7,246 nucleotides of DNA from JBNJEL01 sp051745835 (GTDB lineage Bacteria > Bacillota > Halanaerobiia > Halobacteroidales > Acetohalobiaceae), in the NCBI GenBank assembly GCA_051745835.1, contig JBNJEL010000092.1, positions 1-7,246 on the forward strand. The letters are read 5' to 3'. The translations under genes and the position numbers were made by a program. The notes under the pieces were generated by a model. It saw only the letters and a list, made by a program, of their open reading frames with translations. It searched no databases and was not told the DNA's origin. Positions within the stretch are counted from its first letter, which is position 1. The number at the start of each line of letters is the position of its first letter. Shown here one piece after another: positions 1-6,257 of the stretch.

Positions 1-269
1 CAGATACTTTAACTGAGGAAGAGATAGAACGACTCTATCAGGCAATTAGGCAGGTCTTAAGTGAAGGAATTAAGCACCGCGGTACAACGAAGTGGGATTA
101 TGTAGATGCTAGCGGTGCGGCTGGTAGCTACCAAGATCACTTACGAGTTTATGATCGCGAAGGCGGAGAGTGTAACAGGTGTACTACTGATTTAGAACGA
201 ATTAAAGTTGGAGGGCGTAGTTCATATTTCTGTCCTCAATGTCAACAAGAACCTAAGCAGGAGGAATAA
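1..269 (+). CDS. mutM: Formamidopyrimidine-DNA glycosylase MutM (Fpg), C-terminal end, 5' truncated by the window
   Basis: This is the last 88 residues of a bifunctional DNA glycosylase/AP lyase, which removes oxidised purines such as 8-oxoguanine in base excision repair. The frame opens at base 3. The early part (EEIERLYQAIRQVL, then GTTKWDYVDASGAAGSYQ) matches the segment after the helix-two-turn-helix, and DHLRVYDREG is the usual lead into the zinc finger. The zinc ligands are visible as CNRC (codons at 171-182) and CPQC (231-242), separated by 16 residues, with the family GRSSYFCPQCQ signature. The catalytic N-terminal proline lies outside the window. The final codons contain the AGGAGG ribosome binding site (259-264) of the next gene, whose start is only 3 nt past the stop, so the two are probably co-transcribed. 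The family call is secure. Confidence 0.95.
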   Translation, partial: DTLTEEEIERLYQAIRQVLSEGIKHRGTTKWDYVDASGAAGSYQDHLRVYDREGGECNRCTTDLERIKVGGRSSYFCPQCQQEPKQEE

Positions 270-272
270 GAA

Positions 273-2144
273 TTGTCTTTATTACAGTTACGAGAAGCAA
301 GTAAGGTTTATCCAGAACAGACTATCTTTAGTAATATTTCGCTACAGATTCAAAAGAGAGATCGTGTAGGCTTAATTGGTGCTAATGGAACAGGCAAGTC
401 GACTCTTTTTAGAGTATTAAGTGAACGAGAATACTTAGATAGCGGTGAATTAATGACCAGCAATGATCTAGAGATTGGTTATTTAGAGCAGAGCCATAAC
501 TTTAGTGCTGAGCGAACACTCTATCAAGAGATGTTAAGTATCTTCGATCATCTCTTTGATTTGGAAGCTAAGTTAGCAGAGTTAGAAAGTAAGATGGGCG
601 AGGTTAGCGGCAGTGAGTTAGATAAAGTAATGCAGCGTTATAGTCGTCTGCGACAAGAGTTTGAAGAAGAAGGCGGTTACCAGTATGAGAGTAGAATTAA
701 GGGAGTATTGCGCGGATTAGGCTTTAGTTCTGCTGAGTTTGAGGCACGGTTAAGTAATTTCAGCGGTGGTGAGAAGACGAGAGCACTACTGGCAAAGTTG
801 CTTTTACAGGAACCTGAGCTTTTATTATTAGATGAACCAACTAATCACCTCGATTTTCAGGCTAAAGAGTGGTTAGAGGATTACTTAGTTGATTATCCAG
901 GGGCAGTAGTGATTATCTCCCATGATCGCTACTTCTTAGATCAGGTGGTTAATCGTATCTGGGAACTAGAGAAGGGACGCTTAGAGAAGTATAGTGGCGA
1001 TTATTCTTTTTATCTTGAAGAGAAAGAGCAGCGAGTCTTAACTTGGCAGCGGGAGTATGAACAGCAGCAGAAGAAGATTAAGAAGATGAAGGCTTACATT
1101 CGTAAGAATAAAGCGGGGGTTGATGCTAAGCAGGCGCGCGGACGTCAAAAGAAGTTAGAGCGTATGGAGAAGATACCACCACCGCCGCAATTAGATCAGC
1201 CTAAGATTGAGTTTGCTAGGCGGACAACTAGTGGTCGTGAGGTCTTAGAGGCTCAAGACTTAACCAAATCCTATGCGGAAGAAGAGATTATTACAGCAAC
1301 TAACTTTAAGCTCTATCGCGGAGAGAAGGTCGCTTTAGTTGGTGCTAACGGTAGCGGTAAGACGACACTATTTAAGATCTTAGCTGGTGTTGAAAATCCA
1401 GATAGCGGACAGGTACAGTTAGGAGCTAAGGTGAAGTTAGCTTATTACGATCAGGAGCATCAATCTTTAACTTCGGATTATAATTTGATTCAAGAACTAC
1501 AGAAAGTAGACGATGTAACTACCAGTTATGCGCGTGATGTACTGGCTCGCTTCTTATTTAAAGGTGATGATGTCTTTAAAGAAGTTAGCACCTTAAGTGG
1601 TGGTGAGAAGGCTAGATTGTCGTTAGCTAAATTATCGATTCAAGACTTTAATCTGCTGTTGTTAGATGAGCCGACTAACCATCTCGATATCAAATCTAAA
1701 GAGATCTTGGAATCGGCATTAGAGGAGTATTCAGGTACAGTTTTAATTATTTCTCACGATCGCTACTTCTTAGACCAATTTACAGATCGCGTTTTAGCTA
1801 TTGAAGGTGCAGAGCTTAAGGAGTACCGCGGTAATTACTCCGACTATCGTCAGCAGTATCAAGAACTTTTAGCTGCTCAGAAAGAAGCTGAACGTCAAGC
1901 ACAGAGTAATCAACAGTCAGCTAAGAATAAGCAAGAGAGTGATGATCAACAAGAAGAGATTGATTGTGCTGAGTTAGAAGCAGAGATTATGGAGTTAGAG
2001 GATCGATTATCGGAACTCGAAGAGCAGTTCGAAAGTAAGGAGTTATATGAGGACCAAGAAGAGTTAGCTGCTTTATCCACAGAGTATGAGAACTTAGAGG
2101 AGCAGTTAGAACACTACTATCAGTTATGGGAAGAAGTCATTTAA
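273..2144 (+). CDS. ABC-F family ATPase (EttA/Uup/YdiF-like), translation or ribosome-associated
   Basis: This is a 623-residue soluble protein with two ABC ATPase domains and no membrane segment, the ABC-F layout. ABC-F proteins bind the ribosomal E site and help stalled or antibiotic-blocked ribosomes; they are not transporters. Domain 1 has Walker A GANGTGKST (about 36-44), Q-loop Q73, signature FSGGEK (163-168), Walker B LLLLDEP (183-189) and H-loop H217. Domain 2 has Walker A GANGSGKTT (357-365), Q394, LSGGEK (441-446), Walker B ending D465-E466 and H495, so both sites look competent. A Lys/Arg/Gln-rich helical linker (about 245-310) is the ABC-F tRNA-interaction region. Residues about 525-620 form an acidic coiled coil like the C-terminal extension of Uup and YdiF. 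The start is TTG, 8 nt after AGGAGG (259-264). The subfamily, and any role in antibiotic resistance, cannot be settled by eye. Confidence 0.93.
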   Translation: MSLLQLREASKVYPEQTIFSNISLQIQKRDRVGLIGANGTGKSTLFRVLSEREYLDSGELMTSNDLEIGYLEQSHNFSAERTLYQEMLSIFDHLFDLEAKLAELESKMGEVSGSELDKVMQRYSRLRQEFEEEGGYQYESRIKGVLRGLGFSSAEFEARLSNFSGGEKTRALLAKLLLQEPELLLLDEPTNHLDFQAKEWLEDYLVDYPGAVVIISHDRYFLDQVVNRIWELEKGRLEKYSGDYSFYLEEKEQRVLTWQREYEQQQKKIKKMKAYIRKNKAGVDAKQARGRQKKLERMEKIPPPPQLDQPKIEFARRTTSGREVLEAQDLTKSYAEEEIITATNFKLYRGEKVALVGANGSGKTTLFKILAGVENPDSGQVQLGAKVKLAYYDQEHQSLTSDYNLIQELQKVDDVTTSYARDVLARFLFKGDDVFKEVSTLSGGEKARLSLAKLSIQDFNLLLLDEPTNHLDIKSKEILESALEEYSGTVLIISHDRYFLDQFTDRVLAIEGAELKEYRGNYSDYRQQYQELLAAQKEAERQAQSNQQSAKNKQESDDQQEEIDCAELEAEIMELEDRLSELEEQFESKELYEDQEELAALSTEYENLEEQLEHYYQLWEEVI

Positions 2145-2269
2145 TTAGATTTAGCTAATTTTCTGGACATATTAGAAATTCTATGATAAAATTATACTTG
2201 TCAATCATTATTAGAATTAGTGGATTGGCGAAAAATAATTTAAGTTTAATATCTATGGAGGGATTTTTA

Positions 2270-2473
2270 GTGATTTTATCAGGAACAGTAAAGTGGTTTG
2301 ATGCTAAGAAAGGTTATGGATTTATTGAGAGTGAAGAGGGAGAAGACATCTTTGTTCATTATTCTGCAATTGAGGAAGAAGGCTTTAAGACTTTAGAAGA
2401 TGGAGAAGAAGTAGAGTTTGAAATTGTAGAGGGAGAAAAAGGCCCTCAGGCTGAAAACGTAGTTAAATCATAA
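2270..2473 (+). CDS. Cold-shock domain protein (CspA/CspB family)
   Basis: This encodes a single cold-shock domain of 67 residues, a small OB-fold RNA and single-stranded DNA chaperone of the cytoplasm. The family motifs are complete: SGTVKWFDAKKGYGFIE with the RNP1 core KGYGFI (residues 14-19), and DIFVHYSAI (26-34) for RNP2. The C-terminus is GPQAENVVKS. The protein is strongly acidic. I chose the GTG start at 2270 because GGAGGG (2257-2262) lies 7 nt before it and because the resulting length is normal for the family. The frame is open further upstream to 2183, but that stretch has no cold-shock homology. An AT-rich leader of about 125 nt separates it from the ABC-F gene. Such leaders often carry cold regulation, but no specific element is recognisable here. 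A strong terminator follows at 2549. Confidence 0.95.
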   Translation: MILSGTVKWFDAKKGYGFIESEEGEDIFVHYSAIEEEGFKTLEDGEEVEFEIVEGEKGPQAENVVKS

Positions 2474-2548
2474 GTGATAGCAATTATAAATTATAAACTT
2501 GTTAGCGGTTTATAAGCTTCTTACTTACAAACGCAAACTTTAATCAGC

Positions 2549-2585
2549 AAAGCCCAGGCAGAACTTTCTGTCTGGGCTTTTTTAT
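2549..2585 (+). terminator. Rho-independent terminator after the cold-shock gene
   Basis: A 14-bp stem is formed by AAAGCCCAGGCAGA (2549-2562) and TCTGTCTGGGCTTT (2567-2580), with one G-U pair and an ACTT loop. A run of T follows. The hairpin separates the cold-shock gene from the sleB-like operon. A weaker 8-bp AT-rich inverted repeat (TTATAAAC/GTTTATAA, 2491-2515) lies between the stop codon and this hairpin. Confidence 0.93.
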
Positions 2586-2594
2586 ATTTATGAG

Positions 2595-2623
2595 GAATAA
2601 ATTCTACTTAATTGTAAAAACTA
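2595..2623 (+). promoter_or_regulatory. Candidate sigma-G-like promoter for the sleB-ypeB operon
   Basis: GAATA (2595-2599) matches the sigma-G -35 pattern, and AAAACTA (2617-2623) matches 5 of 7 positions of the -10 pattern CATACTA after a 17-nt spacer. In Bacillus the homologous operon is transcribed by sigma-G in the forespore, which is why I looked for this motif. The DNA is AT-rich, so a chance match is quite possible. Confidence 0.3.
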
Positions 2624-2659
2624 TGATTGATAATCAAATCAAAAATGGAGGCTGGAAGA

Positions 2660-3142
2660 ATGAAAAGAATTAGTATTCTATTAATCTTAATAGTAATGTT
2701 AGGAGTAGGAATCTGGAACTTTAATCAACACTCAGAGTTGCAAGTAGAAGAAGTACAGTCCCAGGGAGCACCTAGCTTTTGGAGTCTATCACCTACTGCT
2801 CGCTTAATGGCACGGACTATTTCAGCTGAAGCACGTGGAGAAACTTATCTAGGACAGGTAGCAGTCGGGGCAGTAATTATGAATCGAGTTCGAGATGATA
2901 AATTTCCTAATTCGATTTCAGGAGTAATCTATCAACCGTGGGCATTTACTGCGGTAGCTAGAGGCGAGATTTGGTCACATACTCCTAATGATAATGCTAT
3001 TCGTGCTGCTTTAGATGCAGTTTCGGGTTGGGATCCAACTTACGGTTGTATTTATTACTATAATCCGGTTAAAGTAACGACTAATTGGATATTTTCTAGA
3101 CCGCAGGTAAGAAGAATTGGTAAGCATATCTTTGCTAAGTAG
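2660..3142 (+). CDS. sleB: SleB/CwlJ-type spore cortex-lytic enzyme (cell wall hydrolase, Hydrolase_2)
   Basis: This 160-residue protein has an N-terminal hydrophobic segment (about residues 4-19), acting as signal or anchor, followed directly by a SleB-type hydrolase domain from about residue 45. Members are lytic transglycosylases that degrade the cortex peptidoglycan of germinating spores. The diagnostic stretch ARTISAEARGE (51-61) contains the likely catalytic Glu57, followed by GQVAVGAVIMNRV. The downstream family features YQPWAFTAV, YYYNP (132-136) and W143 are present. The start ATG at 2660 has GGAGG (2647-2651) 8 nt upstream; an in-frame TTG at 2627 is less likely. Bacillus SleB is longer and carries a peptidoglycan-binding domain between the signal and the enzyme; here it is absent, replaced by about 20 polar residues. 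The ypeB-like gene 33 nt downstream strongly supports the SleB role over a general autolysin. Confidence 0.88.
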   Translation: MKRISILLILIVMLGVGIWNFNQHSELQVEEVQSQGAPSFWSLSPTARLMARTISAEARGETYLGQVAVGAVIMNRVRDDKFPNSISGVIYQPWAFTAVARGEIWSHTPNDNAIRAALDAVSGWDPTYGCIYYYNPVKVTTNWIFSRPQVRRIGKHIFAK

Positions 3143-3175
3143 AATTAAATCGATTATGATTAAGGAGTGTTTAAT

Positions 3176-4513
3176 GTGAAGAGAAATTTAATTATTGGTC
3201 TATTAGTAGTAGCTCTAGTAGCTGTAGGTTATTGGGGCGTAAAGAAGAATCAGGTTTTAACTAAGTGGGAAGAGCAAACGGAGAATCAGTATCGAAATGC
3301 ATTTCATGAGTTGAATAATAATTTAGAAGCACTCGAAACAGGATTAGCTACTGCTTTAGTTACTAAATCTAGTGAACGGCGGTTAGTGAAGTTAAATAAT
3401 ATCTGGCGTAACTGTTTTGCTGTACAGGAAGATTTAGGAGAATTACCGATTGCTGGTGTCTCCTTAACTAAATTCAAGAAATTAATAGCTAAGACTGAAC
3501 GCTATACTTATCGTTTAGCTCAAAATAACTTAAAGGGAAATTTAATAGCGAAGGATTGGAATAATTTAAGTCAGTTACATAGTCAAATTAAGATAGCTGC
3601 TAAAGAGTTTGAAGAGATCCACAATCAGATTGAACAAGAAGGTTTTCGGTGGAGTGATCAGCGTCATATAGTTTTAGAGGAGCAGGATTTTAAGAATAAT
3701 CGAGTATTAAGTAGTTTACAAGGATTAGAAAAGAAGGGTAATGAAATCAACTTGGATTTATTACAGCGTCAAGCTAGTAAAATTAAACTGCAAGTAGGTG
3801 ATTTAGAGGGAGATAAGGAGGATAGAGTAACTAATCGAGAGCAGGCAGTTAAGTTAGCGCAAAACTTTTTGGGAGAGCGGAGTAAGAAGTATCAATTCAA
3901 AGTAGCTGATGATGAGATAAATCCTAAAAATGATTCAATCATTACAGTAATGGCTTATGCAGAGCATAGAGATAATGGTGAGATTATGTTTGATATTAGT
4001 CGTAATTTAGGTAAAGTAATTTGGTTTTTAGAACAGCGGTCATTTGGTGAGGCTAAATTAGAGACTAAAGAAATAAAACAGAAAGCTGAGGAATTTTTAA
4101 CAGCTAATAATTATGATAACTTAGCGATTAAGAAGATCAAACTTAGCCGCAATATTGGGACAGTAATTTTAGCACCGAAAGAAGAGGGAGTATTAATTTA
4201 TCCACAAGAGGTTCGAGTGAAGGTTGCGTTGGATAATGGATCAATTATAGGGTTCAATAGTCGGGAATATCTTTTGAATCAGGATTTAGAGGTTGATTTA
4301 GAGCCTAAGTTGAGTGTAGCGGAAGCGAAGTCTAAAGTTAATCAGCGTTTAGAGTTAACCGATAATCAATTAGTAGTAATTAGAGATGACCAGCAAGCGG
4401 AGATATTAAGTTATGAATTTATCGGTAGTCTTAAAGAGAGTGAATATAAAGTTTACATTAATGCTAATACAGGACGTGAAGAGGAGATAGTACAAGTAAA
4501 GCAAGATGAGTAA
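3176..4513 (+). CDS. ypeB: Germination protein YpeB
   Basis: This is a 445-residue protein with one N-terminal membrane helix (about 5-21, LIIGLLVVALVAVGYWGV) and a long extracytoplasmic part. The N-terminal half is helical and Glu/Asn-rich (25-165), matching the YpeB-specific domain. The C-terminal half contains three PepSY-like repeats, at about 220-288, 297-365 and 379-440. The length and layout match YpeB, which is needed to place or stabilise SleB in the spore and is degraded on germination. The start is GTG at 3176, with AAGGAG (3162-3167) 8 nt upstream; the frame is open to a GTG at 3167 that overlaps this ribosome binding site and so is unlikely. The gene is 33 nt downstream of the hydrolase gene with no terminator between them, forming the classical sleB-ypeB operon. 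No strong terminator follows it. Confidence 0.92.
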   Translation: MKRNLIIGLLVVALVAVGYWGVKKNQVLTKWEEQTENQYRNAFHELNNNLEALETGLATALVTKSSERRLVKLNNIWRNCFAVQEDLGELPIAGVSLTKFKKLIAKTERYTYRLAQNNLKGNLIAKDWNNLSQLHSQIKIAAKEFEEIHNQIEQEGFRWSDQRHIVLEEQDFKNNRVLSSLQGLEKKGNEINLDLLQRQASKIKLQVGDLEGDKEDRVTNREQAVKLAQNFLGERSKKYQFKVADDEINPKNDSIITVMAYAEHRDNGEIMFDISRNLGKVIWFLEQRSFGEAKLETKEIKQKAEEFLTANNYDNLAIKKIKLSRNIGTVILAPKEEGVLIYPQEVRVKVALDNGSIIGFNSREYLLNQDLEVDLEPKLSVAEAKSKVNQRLELTDNQLVVIRDDQQAEILSYEFIGSLKESEYKVYINANTGREEEIVQVKQDE

Positions 4514-4602
4514 ATTATTTTAAATAATGAAGTAAGATAGAGTATAAGCTAATATTAGTGGTTTAAATTATATTAATTGCTTATAATCGATTTTTTATCT
4601 CT

Positions 4603-4631
4603 TTGACTATTAAGGGGTTATATTATATACT
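4603..4631 (+). promoter_or_regulatory. Promoter of the tRNA operon
   Basis: TTGACT (4603-4608) and TATACT (4626-4631) are separated by exactly 17 nt, a near-consensus housekeeping promoter. Transcription would start near 4638, about 34 nt before tRNA-Cys. There is no other strong promoter between the tRNA genes, and a terminator follows the third one, so the three are probably one transcript. Confidence 0.8.
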
Positions 4632-4671
4632 ACTAGATGTCGCATGAGGAAAGAGTGATAAAAATTGAAGA

Positions 4672-4747
4672 GGTGGCGTAGCCAAGTTGGTAAGGCAGAG
4701 GACTGCAAATCCTTTATTCCCCAGTTCAAATCTGGGCGCCACCTCCA
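4672..4747 (+). tRNA. tRNA-Cys(GCA)
   Basis: A full cloverleaf can be folded by eye. The acceptor stem is GGTGGCG (4672-4678) with CGCCACC (4737-4743), the discriminator is T4744 (typical of tRNA-Cys) and the CCA end is encoded (4745-4747). The anticodon arm has GAGGA/TCCTT around the loop CTGCAAA, giving GCA (4705-4707). The T-loop sequence GTTCAAATC is normal. Confidence 0.97.
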
Positions 4748-4755
4748 ATAATAAT

Positions 4756-4845
4756 GCCGGAGTGGCGGAATTGGCAGACGCATCGGACTTAAAATCCGGT
4801 GAGCCTTTTGTGCTCGTGTGGGTTCGAGTCCCACCTCCGGCACCA
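4756..4845 (+). tRNA. tRNA-Leu(TAA)
   Basis: This is a class II tRNA with a long variable arm (GAGCCTTTTGTGCTC). The acceptor stem is GCCGGAG (4756-4762) with CTCCGGC (4835-4841), followed by A and an encoded CCA. The anticodon loop CTTAAAA carries TAA (4790-4792), which reads UUA, a frequent codon in this AT-rich genome. It lies 8 nt after tRNA-Cys. Confidence 0.97.
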
Positions 4846-4856
4846 TTTTTTTATCT

Positions 4857-4931
4857 GCGGACATAGCTCAGGGGGAGAGCGCTACGTTGACATCGTAGAG
4901 GCCGATGGTTCGATCCCATCTGTCCGCACCA
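4857..4931 (+). tRNA. tRNA-Val(GAC)
   Basis: The acceptor stem is GCGGACA (4857-4863) with TGTCCGC (4921-4927), followed by A and an encoded CCA. The anticodon stem CTACG/CGTAG encloses loop TTGACAT, giving GAC (4889-4891), valine. It is the last tRNA before the terminator and the one nearest the integrase relic, so its 3' end is a possible att site. No second copy of that 3' end is present in this window. Confidence 0.97.
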
Positions 4932-4951
4932 TTTATATTTACTATGATATC

Positions 4952-4986
4952 AAGGCTTAAGAGCATTTTGCTCTTGAGCCTTTTCT
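4952..4986 (+). terminator. Rho-independent terminator of the tRNA operon
   Basis: A 14-bp stem is formed by AAGGCTTAAGAGCA (4952-4965) and TGCTCTTGAGCCTT (4969-4982), with one G-U pair and a TTT loop. A short T tract (TTTTCT) follows. The hairpin marks the boundary between the core tRNA operon and the accessory region. Confidence 0.9.
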
Positions 4987-5002
4987 GATTTATAAAATAA
5001 AA

Positions 5003-5022
5003 TGACGCCATTTTGTCGCCAT
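5003..5022. repeat. Short direct repeat TG(A/T)CGCCAT beside the integrase relic
   Basis: TGACGCCAT (5003-5011) and TGTCGCCAT (5014-5022) match at 8 of 9 positions and are spaced 11 nt apart, one helical turn. They lie immediately past the stop codon of the integrase relic, where recombinase arm or att sites are often found. The site function is inferred from position only. Confidence 0.35.
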
Positions 5023-5024
5023 AC

Positions 5025-5378
5025 TTATTTTTTTAGGCTGTTTTTAAGCTTTTTAACTGCTTCTTTTTGCATACTTGAAATAATATGAGAGTAAGTATCC
5101 AAAGTTTGAGTAATTGAACTGTGCCCTAATCTTTCCTGAACAATTTTAGGATGGACTTCAGCTTTTAACATTAATGTAGCATGGGTATGCCGCAGGTCAT
5201 GTAATCTGAATTCTTCTAGATCAGCTCTTTTAGCTACTTTATTAAATTGTCTAGTAGTATAGAGCGGTAGATAGGGGCTTCCGTCTTTTTGGCAAAACAC
5301 TAAATCGTGTTCATTATCATAATCTTTTCCTAAACGTAACTGATCTTCTTTTTGTTGTTTATTTCTTTTTCTTAATAT
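5025..5378 (-). pseudogene. Phage/ICE-type tyrosine recombinase (integrase), C-terminal remnant
   Basis: Reading the minus strand from 5378 to the stop at 5025 gives 117 codons of the catalytic domain of a Xer/phage-type integrase. It begins with a Lys/Arg-rich stretch and LRLGKDYDNEHDLVF, which leads into the C-terminal catalytic motifs. FRLHDLRHTHATLML holds the second catalytic Arg (HDLRH), LGHSSI the catalytic His, and LDTYSHI the nucleophilic Tyr. The SAM-like DNA-binding domain and the first catalytic Arg, roughly two thirds of a normal integrase of about 380 residues, are missing. Going upstream, the frame meets a stop at 5379-5381, exactly where the insertion sequence begins, and no integrase coding resumes beyond that element. 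A GTG at 5300 could open a 91-residue frame but has no good start context. The relic points towards the tRNA operon, as expected for an element integrated there. Confidence 0.85.
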
Positions 5379-5380
5379 CT

Positions 5381-5396
5381 AGGTTGTTGAAAAAGT
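5381..5396. repeat. IS left terminal inverted repeat
   Basis: AGGTTGTTGAAAAAGT pairs with the right end at about 13 of 16 positions. It abuts the truncated integrase frame. Confidence 0.6.
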
Positions 5397-5455
5397 CACC
5401 TAATGTTTTTTCTTATTTAGTAATTTATAATTAATCGTTAATTCATTTAGCTGAA

Positions 5456-6053
5456 TTATCTATTCCAAGGGTATTTATTACCAGTAATAACTTCTTTACG
5501 ATCAATTAATTTTTCAATCAGATAGAGTAATAATGTCCATTGGACATGGGACTGATACCTTTTAAATCCATATAATCTTGATGATTCTAGATTATATCTT
5601 TCTTTTAGAATAGCAAATAATCGTTCAATTATGAGTCTGTTTTTGTACATTCTTTGTCCTAATTTAGAGTTGAAGTAAAGAACATTTTCTAATCAATACT
5701 GATCTGTAAAATTATTAATTGAATTTGCATTTCTATAATTAATATTCGCTAATAGTTTAAATCCTAATTGATCTGCTAGTTGAAAAGGTATAATGGTCTG
5801 GGACTTCCTTAACACCAATTATGCTAACAGTTAATTGGTCATGGAAAAGTTTCCACTCTAATTCTCGTAAGCAATAAATATTATTCATAATCATGTATAA
5901 TTTACATTTAATAATCTCTAAATCAGTATACTTTTTTGGTCTACCCATTGAATTGATAGCCTGATTATTAAATTGCTGATTATAAACTTCATCAGTTTCA
6001 TTACAAATTTTATAAAAGTGGTTTTCTTTTTCATTATTAATTGGTATAATCAT
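5456..6053 (-). pseudogene. Transposase remnant, N- and C-terminal parts fused by an internal deletion
   Basis: The N-terminal part reads from ATG (6053) through MGRPKKYTDLEIIKCKLYMI and LRELEWKLFHD to GVKEVPDHYTFS, typical of the N-terminal region of IS4/IS5/IS1182-like DDE transposases. At about 5785-5790 recognisable sequence jumps to another frame with ADQLGFKLLANINYRN and, after a TGA at 5693-5695, the C-terminal block YKNRLIIERLFAILKERYNL then GFKRYQSHVQWTLLLYLIEKL, ending at 5456. This last block carries the conserved glutamate motif (R..IERLF..LK) of the catalytic triad. The middle part with the two catalytic aspartates is absent, so it combines a large internal deletion, a frame change and a stop. 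AAAGGA (6068-6063) lies 9 nt before the ATG. The product cannot be active. Confidence 0.8.
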
Positions 6054-6121
6054 GTTAAGTCGTCCTTTCTGGTTTATTGTTTTGTTTAGGCTCTTAACAT
6101 GATACCAGAAAAGGGCGACTT
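6049..6121 (-). promoter_or_regulatory. Overlapping inverted repeats around the transposase start (pseudoknot-like leader)
   Basis: Two inverted repeats interleave. ATCATGTTAAG (6049-6059) pairs perfectly over 11 bp with CTTAACATGAT (6093-6103). AAGTCGTCCTTTCTGGT (6057-6073) pairs with ACCAGAAAAGGGCGACTT (6104-6121), with one mismatch and one bulge. On the minus-strand mRNA the first hides the start ATG and the second hides the AAAGGA ribosome binding site. The order A, B, A', B' allows either two alternative hairpins or an H-type pseudoknot. Hiding the start from read-in transcripts is a known way to limit transposition, but that role is inferred here. Confidence 0.55.
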
Positions 6122-6144
6122 TTTCATATTTAATTGGAAATTTT

Positions 6145-6160
6145 AGTTATTCAACAACTT
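6145..6160. repeat. IS right terminal inverted repeat
   Basis: Read on the minus strand from 6160, AAGTTGTTGAATAACT matches the left end at about 13 of 16 positions. Confidence 0.6.
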
Positions 6161-6199
6161 AATTTATAGAGAAATGATAGGATTATATAGCAGATATAC

Positions 6200-6228
6200 T
6201 TGACAGCAGTAAAGTAATATGGTATAAT
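6200..6228 (+). promoter_or_regulatory. Perfect-consensus housekeeping promoter
   Basis: TTGACA (6200-6205) and TATAAT (6223-6228) are both perfect hexamers with exactly 17 nt between them. Transcription should start near 6235, giving a leader of only about 23 nt before the 43-codon gene. It begins 40 bp beyond the right end of the insertion sequence. Confidence 0.92.
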
Positions 6229-6257
6229 ATGTATAGAAGATGAAAGGAGGTGACGAG

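Larger units (their letters stand above)
5381..6160 (-). mobile_element. Internally deleted insertion sequence (DDE transposase type, family uncertain)
   Basis: This element of about 780 bp is very AT-rich. Its ends are inverted repeats built on GTTGTTGAA. The left end (5381-5396) and the right end (6145-6160, read inward on the minus strand) agree at about 13 of 16 positions. A second block, TGAAAAAGTC(A/G)CC, follows directly at the left (5388-5400) but sits about 30 bp inside the right end (6114-6126). It encodes a broken transposase on the minus strand. An intact relative should be clearly longer, because the central catalytic part is missing. No convincing target duplication is visible: flanking TTAATATCTAG (5372-5382) and TTAATTTATAG (6159-6169) match at 9 of 11 positions, but they overlap the presumed ends. 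I could not assign the IS family with certainty. Confidence 0.75.

Noticed and set aside
2164..2226. Promoter candidates for the cold-shock gene (TATGAT, TATACT, TAGAAT -10-like boxes; TTGTCA -35-like box)
   Set aside because: No pair has both acceptable hexamers and 16-18 nt spacing, and the AT-rich sequence gives many chance matches.
2183..2269. N-terminal extension of the cold-shock protein
   Set aside because: The extension has no homology to the family, while the GTG at 2270 has an ideal ribosome binding site and gives the normal length.
4567..4596. Weak terminator after ypeB (ATTATA/TATAAT stem followed by six T)
   Set aside because: The stem is only six A-T pairs and would be too unstable to call.
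4610..4864. An 84-codon open frame on the minus strand
   Set aside because: It is the antisense of tRNA-Cys and tRNA-Leu. The translated phrases (EVGLEPTRAQKAHRILSPMR, RPDLNWG) are well-known false proteins from tRNA genes.
5456..5650. Separate 64-codon gene on the minus strand
   Set aside because: It is the C-terminal piece of the broken transposase and continues upstream through a stop codon with recognisable transposase sequence.
5372..6169. Target-site duplication of the insertion sequence (TTAATATCTAG and TTAATTTATAG)
   Set aside because: They match at only 9 of 11 positions, overlap the presumed inverted repeats, and the integrase frame does not resume on the far side, so the flank has probably been rearranged.
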